Below, in pieces: positions 34,265 to 47,000 of a DNA stretch of 64,000 bases (its first letter is position 1; the number at the start of each line of letters is the position of its first letter). Location: contig JAQYUZ010000009.1 of NCBI GenBank assembly GCA_033819885.1, positions 434,001-498,000 of the forward strand, in the 5' to 3' direction. The position numbers and the translations under genes are program-made. The notes below the pieces were generated by a model, which did no database searches, had not been told where the DNA came from, and saw only the letters and a program-made list of their open reading frames with translations. Source of the stretch: Microbotryomycetes sp. JL201 (lineage: Eukaryota; Basidiomycota; Microbotryomycetes).

Positions 34265-37200
34265 ATGTCGAGCGATGATGATGATCTGCTGATACTCGAC
34301 GACGCTGCATTCGACGCGATCGATCAAATCGCGGCTCAACATGCCAAGTTGCCACCAAAGTCTGCCGTCAATGTAGCTGGCTTACAACAGCGCGATCTCT
34401 TTGGTGGCGTTGTCCAGCCGAAACCTGCGCCCCAGCCCGCCTCTCGCTCGAGTGTTGGGCAAGGCAGTTCAAGGACTGTGACAATCGGACCTTCGACAAG
34501 CGTCAAAGAGCCCACAGCCAAGACCAAGAACGTCAAGCATTGGGATCCAGCGTCATTCGCCAAGCATGGCTGGAGCAAGCGCACAGCTGCAGAAGCTCGT
34601 TCGAGAGCAAAAGGCGGCAAGGGCAAAGGCAAACAAAAGGCGGGAGACGATTTCGACGAAGAAGACGTGCTCGACGACGACTCTGACGATGACGATTTCC
34701 TTGTCGACACATCGTACGATCCGAAAGCACCGCCTCTGCCGATAAAATGGCCGCCCGACTCGATGACAAGCCAAACGTGGGTGTATCCGACGTCCTCAAG
34801 CAAGCCAATGCGGTCGTACCAGTACAATATTTGCCACGGCGCATTGTTTCAGAACACGCTTGTCAGTTTGCCGACGGGTCTTGGCAAAACGTTCATTGCC
34901 GCAGTGGTCATGTAAGGCCGTCATCACATGGCCAGTATCGCAAGGCTTACGATCGCCCTTTTGTAGGCTCAACTTTTACCGGTGGTACCCCAAAGGCAAA
35001 ATCATATTCATGGCGCCGACTCGTCCGCTAGTTCGACAGCAAGTAGAAGCATGTCATTACATTGCCGGTATACCTCAAGATGACTGCGTTGAGCTTACCG
35101 GGACGACTTCGCCGAAACTCCGCGCCATTGGCTGGGCCACTAAGAGGCTCGTTTACGCAACGCCGCACACCGTCGAGAGAGATTTGCGAAAGGGTCGAGT
35201 GGACCCACGCGACGTCGTCTGCGTCGTGGTTGACGAGGCACATAGGGCTACGGGCGATTTTGCGTACTGCAGCGTCGTGCGGTACATGATGAGTCGAAAC
35301 CGACACTTTCGGGTTCTGGCTTTGACGGCGACGCCAGGTTCAAAGCATCCAGCTGTGCAAGAAGTCATTGATAACCTGCATGTAAGCTGAAACAATGAAT
35401 GTGCGATAATGGTGCGCACGCTGATCGCGTCTGGCAGATCACGAGCGTTCAAGTGCGCACAGATCAGAGTCTCGACATTCGCCAGTACCTCCATACCAAG
35501 TCATATAATCTGCTCGTCCTTCCGCTCGGGCCAGTATTGGGTTCGATCCGCGACAGGTGGGGCAAATTGATGCAGTCGTATTTGCAGCCTCTCGCTGCAG
35601 CGAAACTGGTCTATACGACAAACCCCGAGTACCTCAGTCCGTTTGCGGTCCTCCAAGCAAACAAGCAAGTGGTTGCAATGCCAGGCGGATCGCGAGCGAA
35701 CGGGCGATTCTTTCCGATGATCAAGACGCTTGGTGCCATGGCTCGCGGGATGGAGTACTTGATCGTCGAAAGCTTGTCAGAGTTTGACTCTGTCGTCAAA
35801 GACCTCGAGGCGTCGAACCAAGGACTTCGTAGCAAACCGGAATTTCAAACACTTGTCAAGGAGATCAGAGACTTGCGCAGTCGCGCTGGCTACGTTGGTC
35901 ACCCAAAGATGGAGAAGCTGAGGCAAATGTGTCTGGAGCATTTCCGAGCGAGTGACAACGAGGTCGACCCTACGACAGGAGAAAAACGACAGACCCGCAT
36001 CATGGTGTTTTGCAACTATCGCGCCGTCGTCGAAGAGATTGTCGCTTGCCTCAACACTCAGCGACCTATAATCAAAGCGACGCCGTTTGTCGGTCAAAGC
36101 TCGGGCAAGACAAAGGGCATGCCCCAGAAAGAACAGATCGAGGTGAGCGTTCTGCTGCATGCCAGCCTGATTTGGGTTGATCGAGTCTCGGTCGGTAGAC
36201 AATCAACAAGTTCAAGAAGGGCGTTTTCAACGTGATGGTTGCTTCGTCTATCGGGGAAGAAGGCCTCGACATTGGAGAGATTGACTTGATTATCTGCTAC
36301 GAAGCGAACAAGTCGCCAATCCGGATGGTAAGCTTCTCAGATGGCCATAACTCAGCAAGCTCCACTCTGATCAGTTGAAACGCAGCTGCAGCGCGTTGGC
36401 CGGACTGGTCGAGCTCGAGATGGCCACATCATCGTCTTGATGACCGAAGGTCGCGAGGAAAAGAACTGGGACAAGGCTAAAGAGTCTTACGAGGAGGTTC
36501 AAAATGCTCTCGTATCGAACAAGGTGTTTGAACTGTACGTTGACGGTGAGCGGATGCTGCCGACCAACGTGAAACCGACGTGCGACAAGGTCGAGATCAA
36601 AGCCAGGCCGCTTGACATGACCTCCATGGTTATGATGGGACAAACAAAGGCCGAACGCAAAGCGCTCGCGCTGGAGAAGAAGAAGCCCAAGAAAGAGCGA
36701 GATCCAACCCGTAACATTCCAACCGACGCATTTCGTGGGTTCAAAACGGCAGGGCAGCTCGCGCTCTTAGATCGCCAATTGCAGGAAATTGCTCCGACGC
36801 AGATTGTCCGCGACCGAAGAAAAGTCGTCTATCTCGACGAAGAGCAAGAGTCCTACCTTCGGACACGGTGGCAGGGCGGTGACGACTGTTTCGCGCCCGT
36901 ATCGTTAGACTTTTCGAAGCTACCCTTCGAGAGAGGAATGTCGGGTTCGGCCCTGAACATCCCAAGACACAGCTCGAAGCATGGTGACTTGTTGACGATC
37001 ATGTCCAAGATGGCCACGCTCGACGACTCTAACCCAACGGAGCTCGACGCATGGCACGACGAGATGTCGAAAGCTTACAGGCCCTCGCTGACATCTGTGT
37101 GGACCGCTGCCAATCGCAAAGGTCCTGCGCCAAAGCACCCGTCGCTCAGACGGCCACTTGTCCAGGCGTTGGTGTCGTCGTCGAGTCCGGACTTGTTTGG

Positions 37201-38848
37201 AACGCGCGACCTGGCTCCTGAGTACTCGACGCCAGGAAAAAGGGCTAAGAACCTGAATGCAAAGGATCCGAGTGCGCTGGCAGACTCGGACGGCGACGAC
37301 CGATTTGTGCAAGCAGCGCTTGTTCCATCGCATACCGCACGGCCCAGGTCCAGTGCGATTACCGCTGAAGGGGCCCTAGCTCGTCAACGGACACTATACT
37401 CGGAGATTCTTCCACGCACGGCGCGGGCCGTTCGTCACGTGCCAACGAGCATCCCTGCTGGCGCATCTGCCCCAATATCTGCCAGTCTGGACGTTTTCAA
37501 TGTGCTTTCGTCGGACGATGACGCTCCGGCGCCGAAGCGACAGGCCGGAAACGCACCCGCTGTCGAACCTGCCCGTGAATCAAAGTCGGTGGACACGTTG
37601 CTGATTGATTCGAGCGACGATGACCTGGCCATCTTTGACCTGTCCGATACTCAATTGATTGGCGGTGCCAGAATCAAGGGACGGCAGCTCGACTCTGTCT
37701 CTCCTCCGACAGCAGTTGGACTCGCGAAGCCTGCAACGCCTAACGGGCCGCTTGCATCTCCGGAGCGCGTTCCCGACAGTCAAGACGAACTACATGCAGA
37801 CTTACTTTCTATAAATGTAAGTTTGACTGTTCGCGGTCGGATCTGTATACTGACTATTCTGCGCAGGACGACTCGTTTAGCTTCTTGGACATTCCTGATG
37901 AAGAACTGGACCTCATCATGCAGCAGGCCGAACAGACCGTCGCGGCCAAGCAACAAGAAGTGTCAGCGCCCGCGCGACACGCAGTCACACCTGTGCAGTC
38001 CGAGCAAGACGCAGATGACTCGGTGCTGATGCCGCCTCCGATAATCTCAAAGCCGTTGGAAAGACAGAGACCTCGGGTCGTCGAGTCTGATTCACCAGAT
38101 ATGGTCACTCGGCCACTGCCATCGATATCGAAGACGCCCGCTGTTGCGTCTCATGTAGACGGGCTGGCTGGCAAGCCTGCTCCGAGGCGAAGGTTGATCG
38201 TCGACTCGTCGTCACCTTCACACGTTGCCCCTGGCTCTGCACAGCCTGGACGGGGCGCGACGAGCGCTTCCAGAGGTGAATCTAGTGCGTCTGCCCCTCG
38301 TGTCCTTCAAAGATTGCGGCGTCGTCCCCGAGGTGAAGACCAGCTCGAGGTTGCTGATGTCGATGCCAAGACACCTAAACGCAAAAAAGTCAAGCGGCCG
38401 AAAGTCACAGACAAAGACCTAGCCAGGAACGGCTTGCTCGACTTTGAAGCCATCAACTCTGAGGCATCTGGCACGGAAGCTTCGTCAGAGGCGTACTTGT
38501 CTGAAAACTCGGACGACCGGGCGTTCGTCGCGAGCGAAGGCGAGGACGACGAGGTTTCCGAGGGACAAGCACAATTCTACAGGGAAAGTTTGCTGAGTCA
38601 GGCGCCTGGTTTCCAAACCAAGCCAGGGTTGTTTGGTGGCAACGGCGTCCACCGCCGCAGGAGTGGGCCAGTCGATCGAGGCTCGCCCATGACGCCAATC
38701 ACGCCAAACAGTCAGGACGATTGGAGGTGGGTTGGCTGCAACATGGTCTAAGGCGAGCAGCTCACCTGCGTGTTTCCACAGCTATGACAGCTTTTGCGTT
38801 CATGACGATGAAGAGATTGAAGTCGAACCTTCGAGTGACCGTTTGTAG
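34265..38848 (+). CDS. MPH1: Mph1/FANCM family DNA helicase
   Basis: 3'-5' DNA helicase/translocase of fork repair and recombination control. Seven exons (34265-34911, 34967-35381, 35438-36142, 36199-36327, 36386-37816, 37867-38726, 38782-38848) give about 1417 residues. Motif I is [17 protein letters not shown], motif [15 protein letters not shown], motif [11 protein letters not shown]; the C-terminal helicase lobe has [34 protein letters not shown] and [13 protein letters not shown] (motif VI). A long disordered Ser/Asp-rich tail ends with [18 protein letters not shown], spliced together by the last intron. All splice phases agree. The start MSSDDDD precedes an acidic N-terminus usual for the family. 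Confidence 0.95.
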
Positions 38849-39492
38849 TAATCCGTGCATACATGTCGTCGTTTGATGTGTAGACTTGCTTTCTTTCATG
38901 TTGCTGTCAATTTTCCACCGCTTTTCGTTCCAGGCTCTCATCAATCGCGCACACGAATCACGCTCATTGTGATTCTTTTCTTCTAAACCAACTATCCATT
39001 ACAATTGATCACTTGGTCATCTACAGGTCAATACGGGGGATGAATGAAATTCGTGATGATGAGAAAGATTGTAATAGTACAACCCAAAAAAAAAAAAACC
39101 CCCCGCAGCTGGCCTAGTCAAGTAACGATTTGCTCTGATTGAAATCATCAAACGTTGGGTGCTTACTTTGCCCGCGTGCATTTGCCTTTGTCTCGCCTCT
39201 TTTCACGAGCCGTGGGCCTTGTTCTGCCTGCCATTAAGCCCGAAGGAGGTCCTATCTAGTACATGATGGAGATTTAGAGTCTTTTGAAGCCAGTGTAAAC
39301 TCGGTCCGCCTGTCATGGCGTAGGAAAAGTCGCTTGCTTGTTTTCTCTCTGGCGCGCTCCTCGGGCCAGCTACGGTCTTTTCAATTTTTTTGCAGCTTTG
39401 CAGAGTAATAAGATTTGCAACATGCACGTTTCGCCGGTCCCGCTCATTGTGTAGTATATATGCTTTAAATAGGCCACCATTCACATCAAAAG
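38849..39492. other. Intergenic between MPH1 and tRNA-Ala
   Basis: About 640 bp, AT-richer than the neighbours, with an A13-C7 homopolymer run at about 39088-39107. No gene seen. Confidence 0.4.
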
Positions 39493-39582
39493 GGGGATCT
39501 AGCTCAGGGGTAGAGCGCTTGCTTAGCATTGTTCTATACAGCAATCTGCATGAGGTCTTGGGTTCGATTCCCAAGTTCTCCA
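39493..39582 (+). tRNA. tRNA-Ala (AGC) with 18-nt intron
   Basis: Acceptor strand GGGGATC pairs with GTTCTCC and discriminator A; box A reads TAGCTCAGGGGTAGAGC and box B GGTTCGATTCC. Anticodon AGC at 39525-39527, followed by A37 and a probable intron at 39529-39546, the canonical position one base 3' of the anticodon. The T stem (TTGGG/CCCAA) is perfect; one U-U mismatch appears in the acceptor stem and one in the anticodon stem. CCA is not encoded. Confidence 0.85.
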
Positions 39583-39843
39583 AATCTTTTTTGCCGCCGT
39601 CGCATGCCCAGCACGCCAGTTTCTTTTTTTTTTCACCTGTGGTTATTGGGGTACAGCGTGCTTTCAGTGATCTCGACGCCAGAGGCGCGGGTGAGAGGAT
39701 GGCGCGAAGGGACCGGATTACCGTCTCGATGCAAATGCTACATTTTTTGGAGTACGTGGATGACGATGCTCCATGCAAATGGACAATGAGGAGCAAACAA
39801 CAACGAGAATGCGAAATGTCATGAGAATGGAAGATGAACGAGA

Positions 39844-41174
39844 TCATGCTGATGGCGACTCCATCCACGGGTGGGCGAGCATCTCTTCCAGAGTGATGCG
39901 GTCTGCAGGGTTGACAACAAAACACCAGTCGAGCAAGTCTTGGGCGTCGTGACTCAGTCTGACGCGATTTGATGTGTTTGTGCGCGCGCCACGCTTGGCA
40001 GCTTCGCGACTGGCAAATGGTGCTTGCCCGGCTACAAGGTACATCGTGATCAGCTGAAAGGTTGCAGAGAACTCGCCGACCGACAAACTTACTGAGCAAG
40101 ATGTGCAAGAGGACGCCGAGGGACCAGACCTGCATCAGAACTACTGGTTAGTCGACGCGAACGGCGTGCTGTGCGACCAGCGCGCTGACCTCGGCTTCAA
40201 AGAGACCAAACGGCTTGGACTGCAATACTTCGGCAGGAGCGCAACTCGTTGTACCGTAAAAGCCTGATTGCGAATTGTCAGTCGCGTGCGTGTCGAACAA
40301 AAGCGCACAACTTACGATCAAACAACGGCAGCGGCTGCGAAGGGTCAAACAGGATGGCAGAACCAAAGTCGATCAGCTTGACCTGACGAGCAACACTACA
40401 GTCAGCACTGAGAACTTTGGTCCGCGATGGGTTACTCACGATGCCGTTCGAGTCGCAGGTGACGTTTTCGTCTTTGATGTCACGATGGACAATGCCACGC
40501 TTGCGCAAGTCTGCGACGACCCGCACGACCTGCTGAAAGATGAAGCGTGCCGTATGTTCAGAAAAGCAGTTGTGCTGCTCGATGCACTCGAACAAATCGG
40601 ACGACGAGCTGCGACGGATCATTGGCATCGACACGGGCGACGACGGGGATGGCGGCCCGCTGAGCGACGTCAGGCCGAGCGACTGTCTCGAAGGCGTGCG
40701 CTTGAACGACGGCCGCACCAAACTCATGTCGAGTGGGAGCGGAAACTTTTCCGTCGGCGGCGTCAGTGGTGGCGTCGGACACTGCTCGACTGCTTGCTCT
40801 GCTTTTTTCCAAGGCGAGCCGTGGTGCTCCATGACGAGATAAAAGTACGTCTCGTCGGCGAACAGGTCGACGAACTGGACAACCGAAGCATGGTAGGCCT
40901 TGCGCAGGACATAGGCCTCGAGCGGGATGACGAACGTGCCATCTTGCCATTGCTCCAAGCCGACGGCGTCTTGCTCCCACATGCAGCGAATCAATCCTCC
41001 GCGCGCCATGCGCTGCTTGACGACCAGTTTCACGGCGCATTCGAGGCCGTCAATTCTGCGCACGCACTTGAGAACGAAGCCAAAGCCACCACTTCCGATG
41101 AGCTCGAGCGGCTCGTACGCGGTTGAAAATGTCTCAGACGGCTCGGGATAATCTGCTGGGTTGACGCTGGCCAT
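39844..41174 (-). CDS. Protein kinase, PAS-kinase catalytic type without PAS
   Basis: Five exons (41174-40440, 40382-40316, 40263-40190, 40129-40093, 40031-39844) give about 366 residues. Kinase landmarks: IGSGGFGFVLK (Gly loop), CAVKLV (Lys), YFYLVMEHHGSPW, HRDIKDEN (catalytic loop), KLIDFGSA (DFG), FYGTTSCAPAEVLQS (activation segment) and VWSLGVLLHILLTGQAPF. The EHHGS and DIKDEN wording matches PASK/Psk kinases best. Between lobes (about residues 122-192) sits a Ser/Thr/Pro-rich insert with several SP/TP sites. No PAS domain is seen, and the frame upstream of ATG 41174 meets a stop, so either the protein is kinase-only or N-terminal exons lie upstream. Confidence 0.85.
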
Positions 41175-41941
41175 GCTTGACAAAGTAGGACTGCTCGGCG
41201 ATGAGGCGGGACAGTTCTCGGATCCGGGGAACAGGGTCCCGTCGAAAGTAGAGGCGGGCGTCGAGAGAAAAGGAACAGAGACAAAGACAGGCAGGCAGGC
41301 CAAAGATTCTGTCGTGTGTAATCGTGTACGTGGTCGTCACAGTCAGGCAGGCAAGGGAAGTGAAGGAGAAGGAAGCAGTACGGAAACGAGGGCACTCGAT
41401 CGGCCGCACGGACACCTGCCAGATTATTTGCCAGCCAGAAAGCCGCAAGGGTTCCGGATTGTTATGCTTTAGCTCAAATGTCGAGCTCTGTCTGTATCGG
41501 ACAGCGATCCATCTGGAGTCAGGGGTGGTCGCCCTGCGCATGCCCTTGCATGCACTCTGACAGGATTTTCATCCTCCGGCCGTGCGCGCGCGCAGGCAAG
41601 CGGCCCAACTTCGAAATGGCGGCCCGGCCGCGCGGACGATCTCAGAGCGGCGCCATCACGTCGCGACGCGCTCCGCGACTGCGCACAGGAGAGAAGCCAC
41701 AAATAAAAAGTTCGCGCGCAGTCACATTCTTCTAGCAGAAGCAGGACCGGCTCCCGCGCCGATCGACTGTGAATTCCATTGGACACGTGAAATCGCCGTC
41801 TTTGGTCAATTACGAGATCCGCTACAACGGGTTTCACTGCCTGTCTCGAGGCGCAAGCGTGCATGCATACTAGGTCACAGAAACCTTGCATCTTGTGCAA
41901 GCTCTCGCCGGTATAACACTGTGCTTTCTCTACAATCTGGA

Positions 41942-42241
41942 ATATGGAGAGTCGACTGTCTCAGAACGCCAGAGTCGCGGCTCGACGGGACATTCCTGCG
42001 GTTTCTGTGCAAGAATACATCGCTGGGCCTGGGCGCGCCTCCCGCAAAACCGTCAGCGCAAACACAACCGCGGATGCCCTTGCGACATTATTAACGTGGA
42101 TTCAGAACGAAATGAAACCTCGCCATACATCTGGGCCACCGCACGCGGCTTCCAAACTCTAAAGGCAGAACATTTCATACAGTTGTGCAACGAGTGGGTT
42201 CAAGATTGTTTGGATGGCTCGAATTGCTCTCGTGGTAATTG
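41942..42241 (+). other. Cys-rich open frame, possible decayed gene
   Basis: A frame of about 100 codons reads GHSCGFCARIHRWAWARL early and FIQLCNEWVQDCLDGSNC at its end, a C-x2-C then W-x3-C-x5-C spacing loosely like the start of fungal HET-type proteins. No good start, no downstream continuation in frame, and no recognised domain core, so it may be chance. Confidence 0.2.
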
Positions 42242-43282
42242 AAGGACTTCATTGCAGCTGCTGAGAAGCGAGCTCCGTCGACTGCTGCTAAACTTTCAAG
42301 TTGCGCGTACAGCTCTATGGGCACCTTGTGCACAGCAATGCACCATCACAATCGAACATGCGGGATAGTCTATAATGAAAAGCGCGCCCTGTACCCCAGT
42401 TTCGGAGCCTGCCCGGTGGCAAGTGCCGTGTGGAGCCGACCGGCACGCCACTACTTAACGCGTCTCACCTTGTTCTCTGCATACAAACAGCTTCCGCCCT
42501 TGCATGCGCGCGAGTCTGGGTTCGACATGGAGACCCTTACATACTTGTGTCGATCGCCATATATCAACCCCAAAACCTTGTTTGAGTGTTCTCAGTAACG
42601 GGCATTTGATCCCTCTGCTGGCCACGGCATGGTCGCCGCGTCGTCTCGCTCCAGCGGCGTCGACGTGGCAAAAGTTCCCATCAGAGAAAACACTTTGCAA
42701 AAGTCCCTCTCGTGCAAGCACGATCAAAAAAAAGTCCGTGACATTCTTTACAAGATTGCGTGTGGGAACACTGGCATGTTTGCCATCACATTCGAAATTA
42801 TAAGCGTGGATCACACAGTAACGGGGCCAGTCCGGTACGCCGAACGAGGAAAGCCTCGCGGGGGCGCAATCATTACCATCCTTGTCAACCCGGCAAAACA
42901 GTCGACAATTTCGAAAACACAGACGTGAGTTGCATGCATACACGAACCGTTTTAAAGGGACAGGGCCGTTTTCGTTCTCGGCAAGCCCTGCTATCCGACT
43001 TCCCTTCATCGGAAATCTTTGCACCAATCGAATAGTGCCCCATCTGACACAATGTCTGACATAAATACCTTTTCAATGTATCGAAGCAGCAGGGAGGAAA
43101 ATGATTGGCAATTCATTTGCATTCGCCGTTTCCCCCGTTCCCGCTTTGTTTGTGACCGATGGCGATGTACTCGATAGTCGAAATCACAACGGTGTCAAAA
43201 TTGACGAGCCATGACCAAGCATGGTATCACGCAGTGTCTTGTCGCAGCGCCCGAGAATGTGCACGTTTCTGCCTTTCATATT

Positions 43283-43300
43283 TTCTTCTTCTTCTTCTTC
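43283..43300 (+). repeat. (TTC)6 microsatellite
   Basis: Six perfect TTC units in the gene-poor block. Confidence 0.9.
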
Positions 43301-44021
43301 GACCCGAGCCTAAGAAGCAGCACGAGGTCGCATTTTGGGGTTTTCGCGAAGCTTGATGCTAATAGCACTAGAGGCACAAGCTACTCGGAGCACAGAAGCA
43401 GTAGTCTGTATCGCATTGCCGAAGTGGCTTGCCACTAAGGGAGGCATGTGTTTTGCCGTTCCCAGCGCTTTCACGTTGAAAATCCGGGGACCCGCACTAC
43501 TCGTGTGATCTCTGAACCGGCATATGCTCCCGCACAACAAGATCATACTCGATGCTCCGTTGAGTAGCACTGTGACTATCATGTATGACAGTTGATGTCT
43601 GAGTCTGATCTGCCGGATTTTGATTTGGGTTACCGGAAAGTCAGGCACCAACGTCGATGCATGCATGCACGTCGACCTTGCTCAGACAAGTCAGCTTTTC
43701 CAAGCTGCAAGGATGCGCACACTCTGCACCCTTTGAGCTACCGGCTCGTATGCAAATAATTTCAAGCATGTATCTGCATTTCAAGTCGGCTCACAACAGT
43801 AGAATGACAAAGCAGCGAAGCGAATCTGCAAGCTCACAAGCGGAGATCTACGGCCTTGAGGCACATAGAGCTACTGATCAAGCGGCGATGAGAAAGGTGT
43901 ACAGATGGAAGAATTGTAGAACGGTATGCCGAGCGGAAAGAATTTGAAAGGAAGGAATTAGAAAGATCTGCGACGGACAGACGTCGCGCGCGCGCGTGTG
44001 AGGCCAATGTCTCAGTTGTCA

Positions 44022-47000
44022 TCACGCTCGACACCCGGTCGAGTTTGGCGAACTTGGCGCCGTCCGGGGCGGCGATCTCGGATTGTTGTCCTGCAGCATT
44101 ATGTGCGAGCGGTCCGTGCCGATGTCGGACAAAGACCAGCTCGTGGCGAGCTTGTTGCCGGTAGCGAGCGGCGAGTGCGATGACCATCCGTCCCCTGAGC
44201 TGGCACGCGCGCGAGTTGGCGTCAGAGGAGGCGACGACGGCAAAGATGCTGAATGGTCAATGATGGGCTCTGGAGACGAGGCAGTATCTGTCGTTGTAGG
44301 ACGGTCAGACATAGCTCGCTCAAGCTCGACCTGACGTGCTCACCTCGTTTCGTCACCTGTCCGACTTTAGTGTCGCGACGCTGGACTTGCTTCTGCGTCT
44401 TTATCTTGTTACTCGCAGAGCCCAGTGCCGGGAACGATTCCTGCAATTCGAGACGTCAGCTCGAACCATTTTGTTGCCATGGACGCGTACGACGCACAAT
44501 GTTGAAGAACGGTGGATGCTGTACAGCTTTGAGTTGCTCCTTCTGCTCTTCGGTGAAACCTGCAGTCATGATAGTCGTCAGTCTACAGAGGTGTACCGTA
44601 CCATGGCACGAACCGTCACAGGACCTTGCCACCGCCACCAGAGTGTCGGAGATGGGCAAGAATGAGGGGTCGCGATGGCTCAGGTCAAGCGCAATCTTGC
44701 AAGCCTCTGCATCACTGATGATCAGCGATGGACAACGTCGCAAAACCCGTACGTTACTGACCGCGAGCACAGCGGAAGATGGCGTCGCGCGTTTGCAGCG
44801 AGTATAACGATTCGTCAGCCCAAGGAAACTGTCACAGTAGAAGTCAGCAGGCGTTCGGCAAGAACTGGAAGCAAGTACCGGCCTTGGCAATTATCGAGGC
44901 AATGTTCAAGAACGCGCGCTCGGGCGGACGTTCCCTGCTGGCCAATGACTGCTCGTTGCCGTCTTCAGTGCATTTCCACTCCAACTCGAAACGAGTCAAC
45001 TAACCGACGTGTGACAGTACTCGAGCAGCAATTGCAAATCCTTGTCGGAAATGATGCCTGGTGGCAAGACGTAGCGAGTCGGCACGGGCGGCAATGGCGC
45101 TGCCGCGGGAGACATGGCCGGCTTTGAAAAGTAACCCTCTTGCGAAAACAGATCACGCATTAGCTCGCCACGGCGCTCCCATTTGACGCGTACGGTGCGG
45201 TCGCCGAGTTTTTTGCGGTCAAGAACGTTGATGAGTTCGTTGGCCAACGGAAGGCTTTTGACTTCGATGTAGCAGTGTGGAAGTGTGCGACCAGATTTGC
45301 TGCGACGGCTTGGGTCAGCTCGTTAGGCGACCCTCTTGCAAACTCGGACTTGCCGGTGCAAGATGATGTGGATAGGATGTTTGACGTGCTCAGAGTCTGG
45401 AAACACGTCATCAGGCAACCAATCGAGCAAGCCTCGCTCCGTGGTATCGAAAGGAATCTGCAAAGGAGATGTTATCTCGCATGCACGTGCGCTAGATGCC
45501 CTCGTGGCGACATACGTTTTCAATCTTGACGAGCGGCCAAGGCGAGCGGTTGACTGCTAGTGTCTCGGCAGGCGACTCGTTCTGAAACTCTGCGCGACTG
45601 CTGCCATAGTCGAGACTTCGATGCTGAGGACGGAAGCGATCGCCGGAACTGGAATGAGTCGGCCTCGACATTGCTCTGCCACTTGCTCGACCAATGGACT
45701 CGCTCGCCATGTCCGACTCCACAGCTGCACTGCATAGAGCGCCGCCTCTTGGCTGCTGTCGAGTAAGGTTGGGAGCCACTGGCATCGAGTACGTTCTCGA
45801 GTGGCCTGAACGTCGTCGCTGCGTTGGACTCGTCGAGGAGAACGCTTGCTCTTCGAGCACGTAGGGCTGGTTGGCTTGAAACATGCTGGGCTCGAAAGGC
45901 ACGAAAGCCATGGGAGGCAGCGGAAAAGTCATGTGCTGCAAGTACGGAGCGTCGGCTGGCAGGGCGAGACCGATTGGAGGCTGCACAGCATTTTGGTCGT
46001 TCGGAGCCGTCGGCAGGAACGGGTACATGAAGCCAAATGGCGCAAATGGTTGGTACGTAGACGTGTTCGTTGACGTATCCTGGGGCATCAAGGCGAGTGG
46101 TGATGGTGGCGGAGCTGTGCTGCCCGAAGCAGGTTGTATCGGCGACCAAACGTTTGGATCCGTAGAAGACTGATCGCCATGCGTGTATCCAATGGAAGGG
46201 TTGTACAGGTATTGTACCGAGAAGCTTTTCTTGTCCTCGGGCTCTTCCGCTCCAACTTCGTTGTGCGCATCGGACGGCATCGCACGGATCGCCTCTGTAT
46301 GACAGGCTGCGCACACGAAAACCTTGCGAGGATAGGGGGTCTCAGCGCTCGTTTTGTCGTTGAGCACCGTGCGCGAGCCACGGATGACAGTGCCGAGGTG
46401 GTTGCGACACAATTTGCAACCGCAAGCGTTGAGGAGACAGAATGTCGGATTGAAGCAAGTGTAGACGTCGCATGGTTTGGCTGGTGTATGTTGCGGGTCG
46501 ATGTTGTTGTTATTCCGTGAATTGTCTGCGGCCGTGAGCTCGCTGTTTAGCTGGGAATGGGACGCAGCGCTCTGCGCCGCCATGAGCCCGTCGTTGTAGG
46601 CGTTGGATGCGGTTTGGGCTGCGGCCACTGCCGCGACAGGATCCAGAGTATTCTCAAAGGGCGTGTATCTGAAAGACGGGAGTGTCATGTGCAAGGGCGA
46701 GAACGCTGTGCCTGGATGCATGCCGTCCGTAGTAGGCGGATGCCCCAGTGTTTGATATTGCCCTGGTACACGGGTGACTGTCTCCGCCGAGGAGTGAGGC
46801 TGGGCTTGCATCAGTGGGACTGGTGCATCGGCGTACGGTGGCGGCATCAAGGTTGGACCGCCACTGTCGCTGTATGGCAATGTCAGAGCTGGGGCTCGGG
46901 TTTCGTACATGATGCCAAACTCGTCTGCCTGATGTGTAGAAGATGGTGGATACTGTGGAAAGGTCTCGCGCGTGTCATCTGCGAGCGAAACCCAGTGTTA

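Larger units (their letters stand above)
41175..44021. other. 2.8 kb gene-poor block
   Basis: No supported gene between the kinase and paralogue B. The part from about 41.9 to 43.9 kb has a more even base composition than its surroundings. It includes an unexplained Cys-containing frame (41942-42241), a (TTC)6 run at 43283-43300, and a few longer frames on both strands without known motifs. It may hold upstream kinase exons, a decayed gene or non-coding sequence. Confidence 0.4.

Noticed and set aside
39203-40135. Minus-strand frame running from the kinase through tRNA-Ala
   Set aside because: Only its first 13 codons are a real kinase exon; the rest is intron, the next exon in the wrong frame, and tRNA antisense.
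40275-41126. Plus-strand open frame opposite the kinase
   Set aside because: Kinase motifs on the minus strand are unmistakable; this is an antisense shadow.
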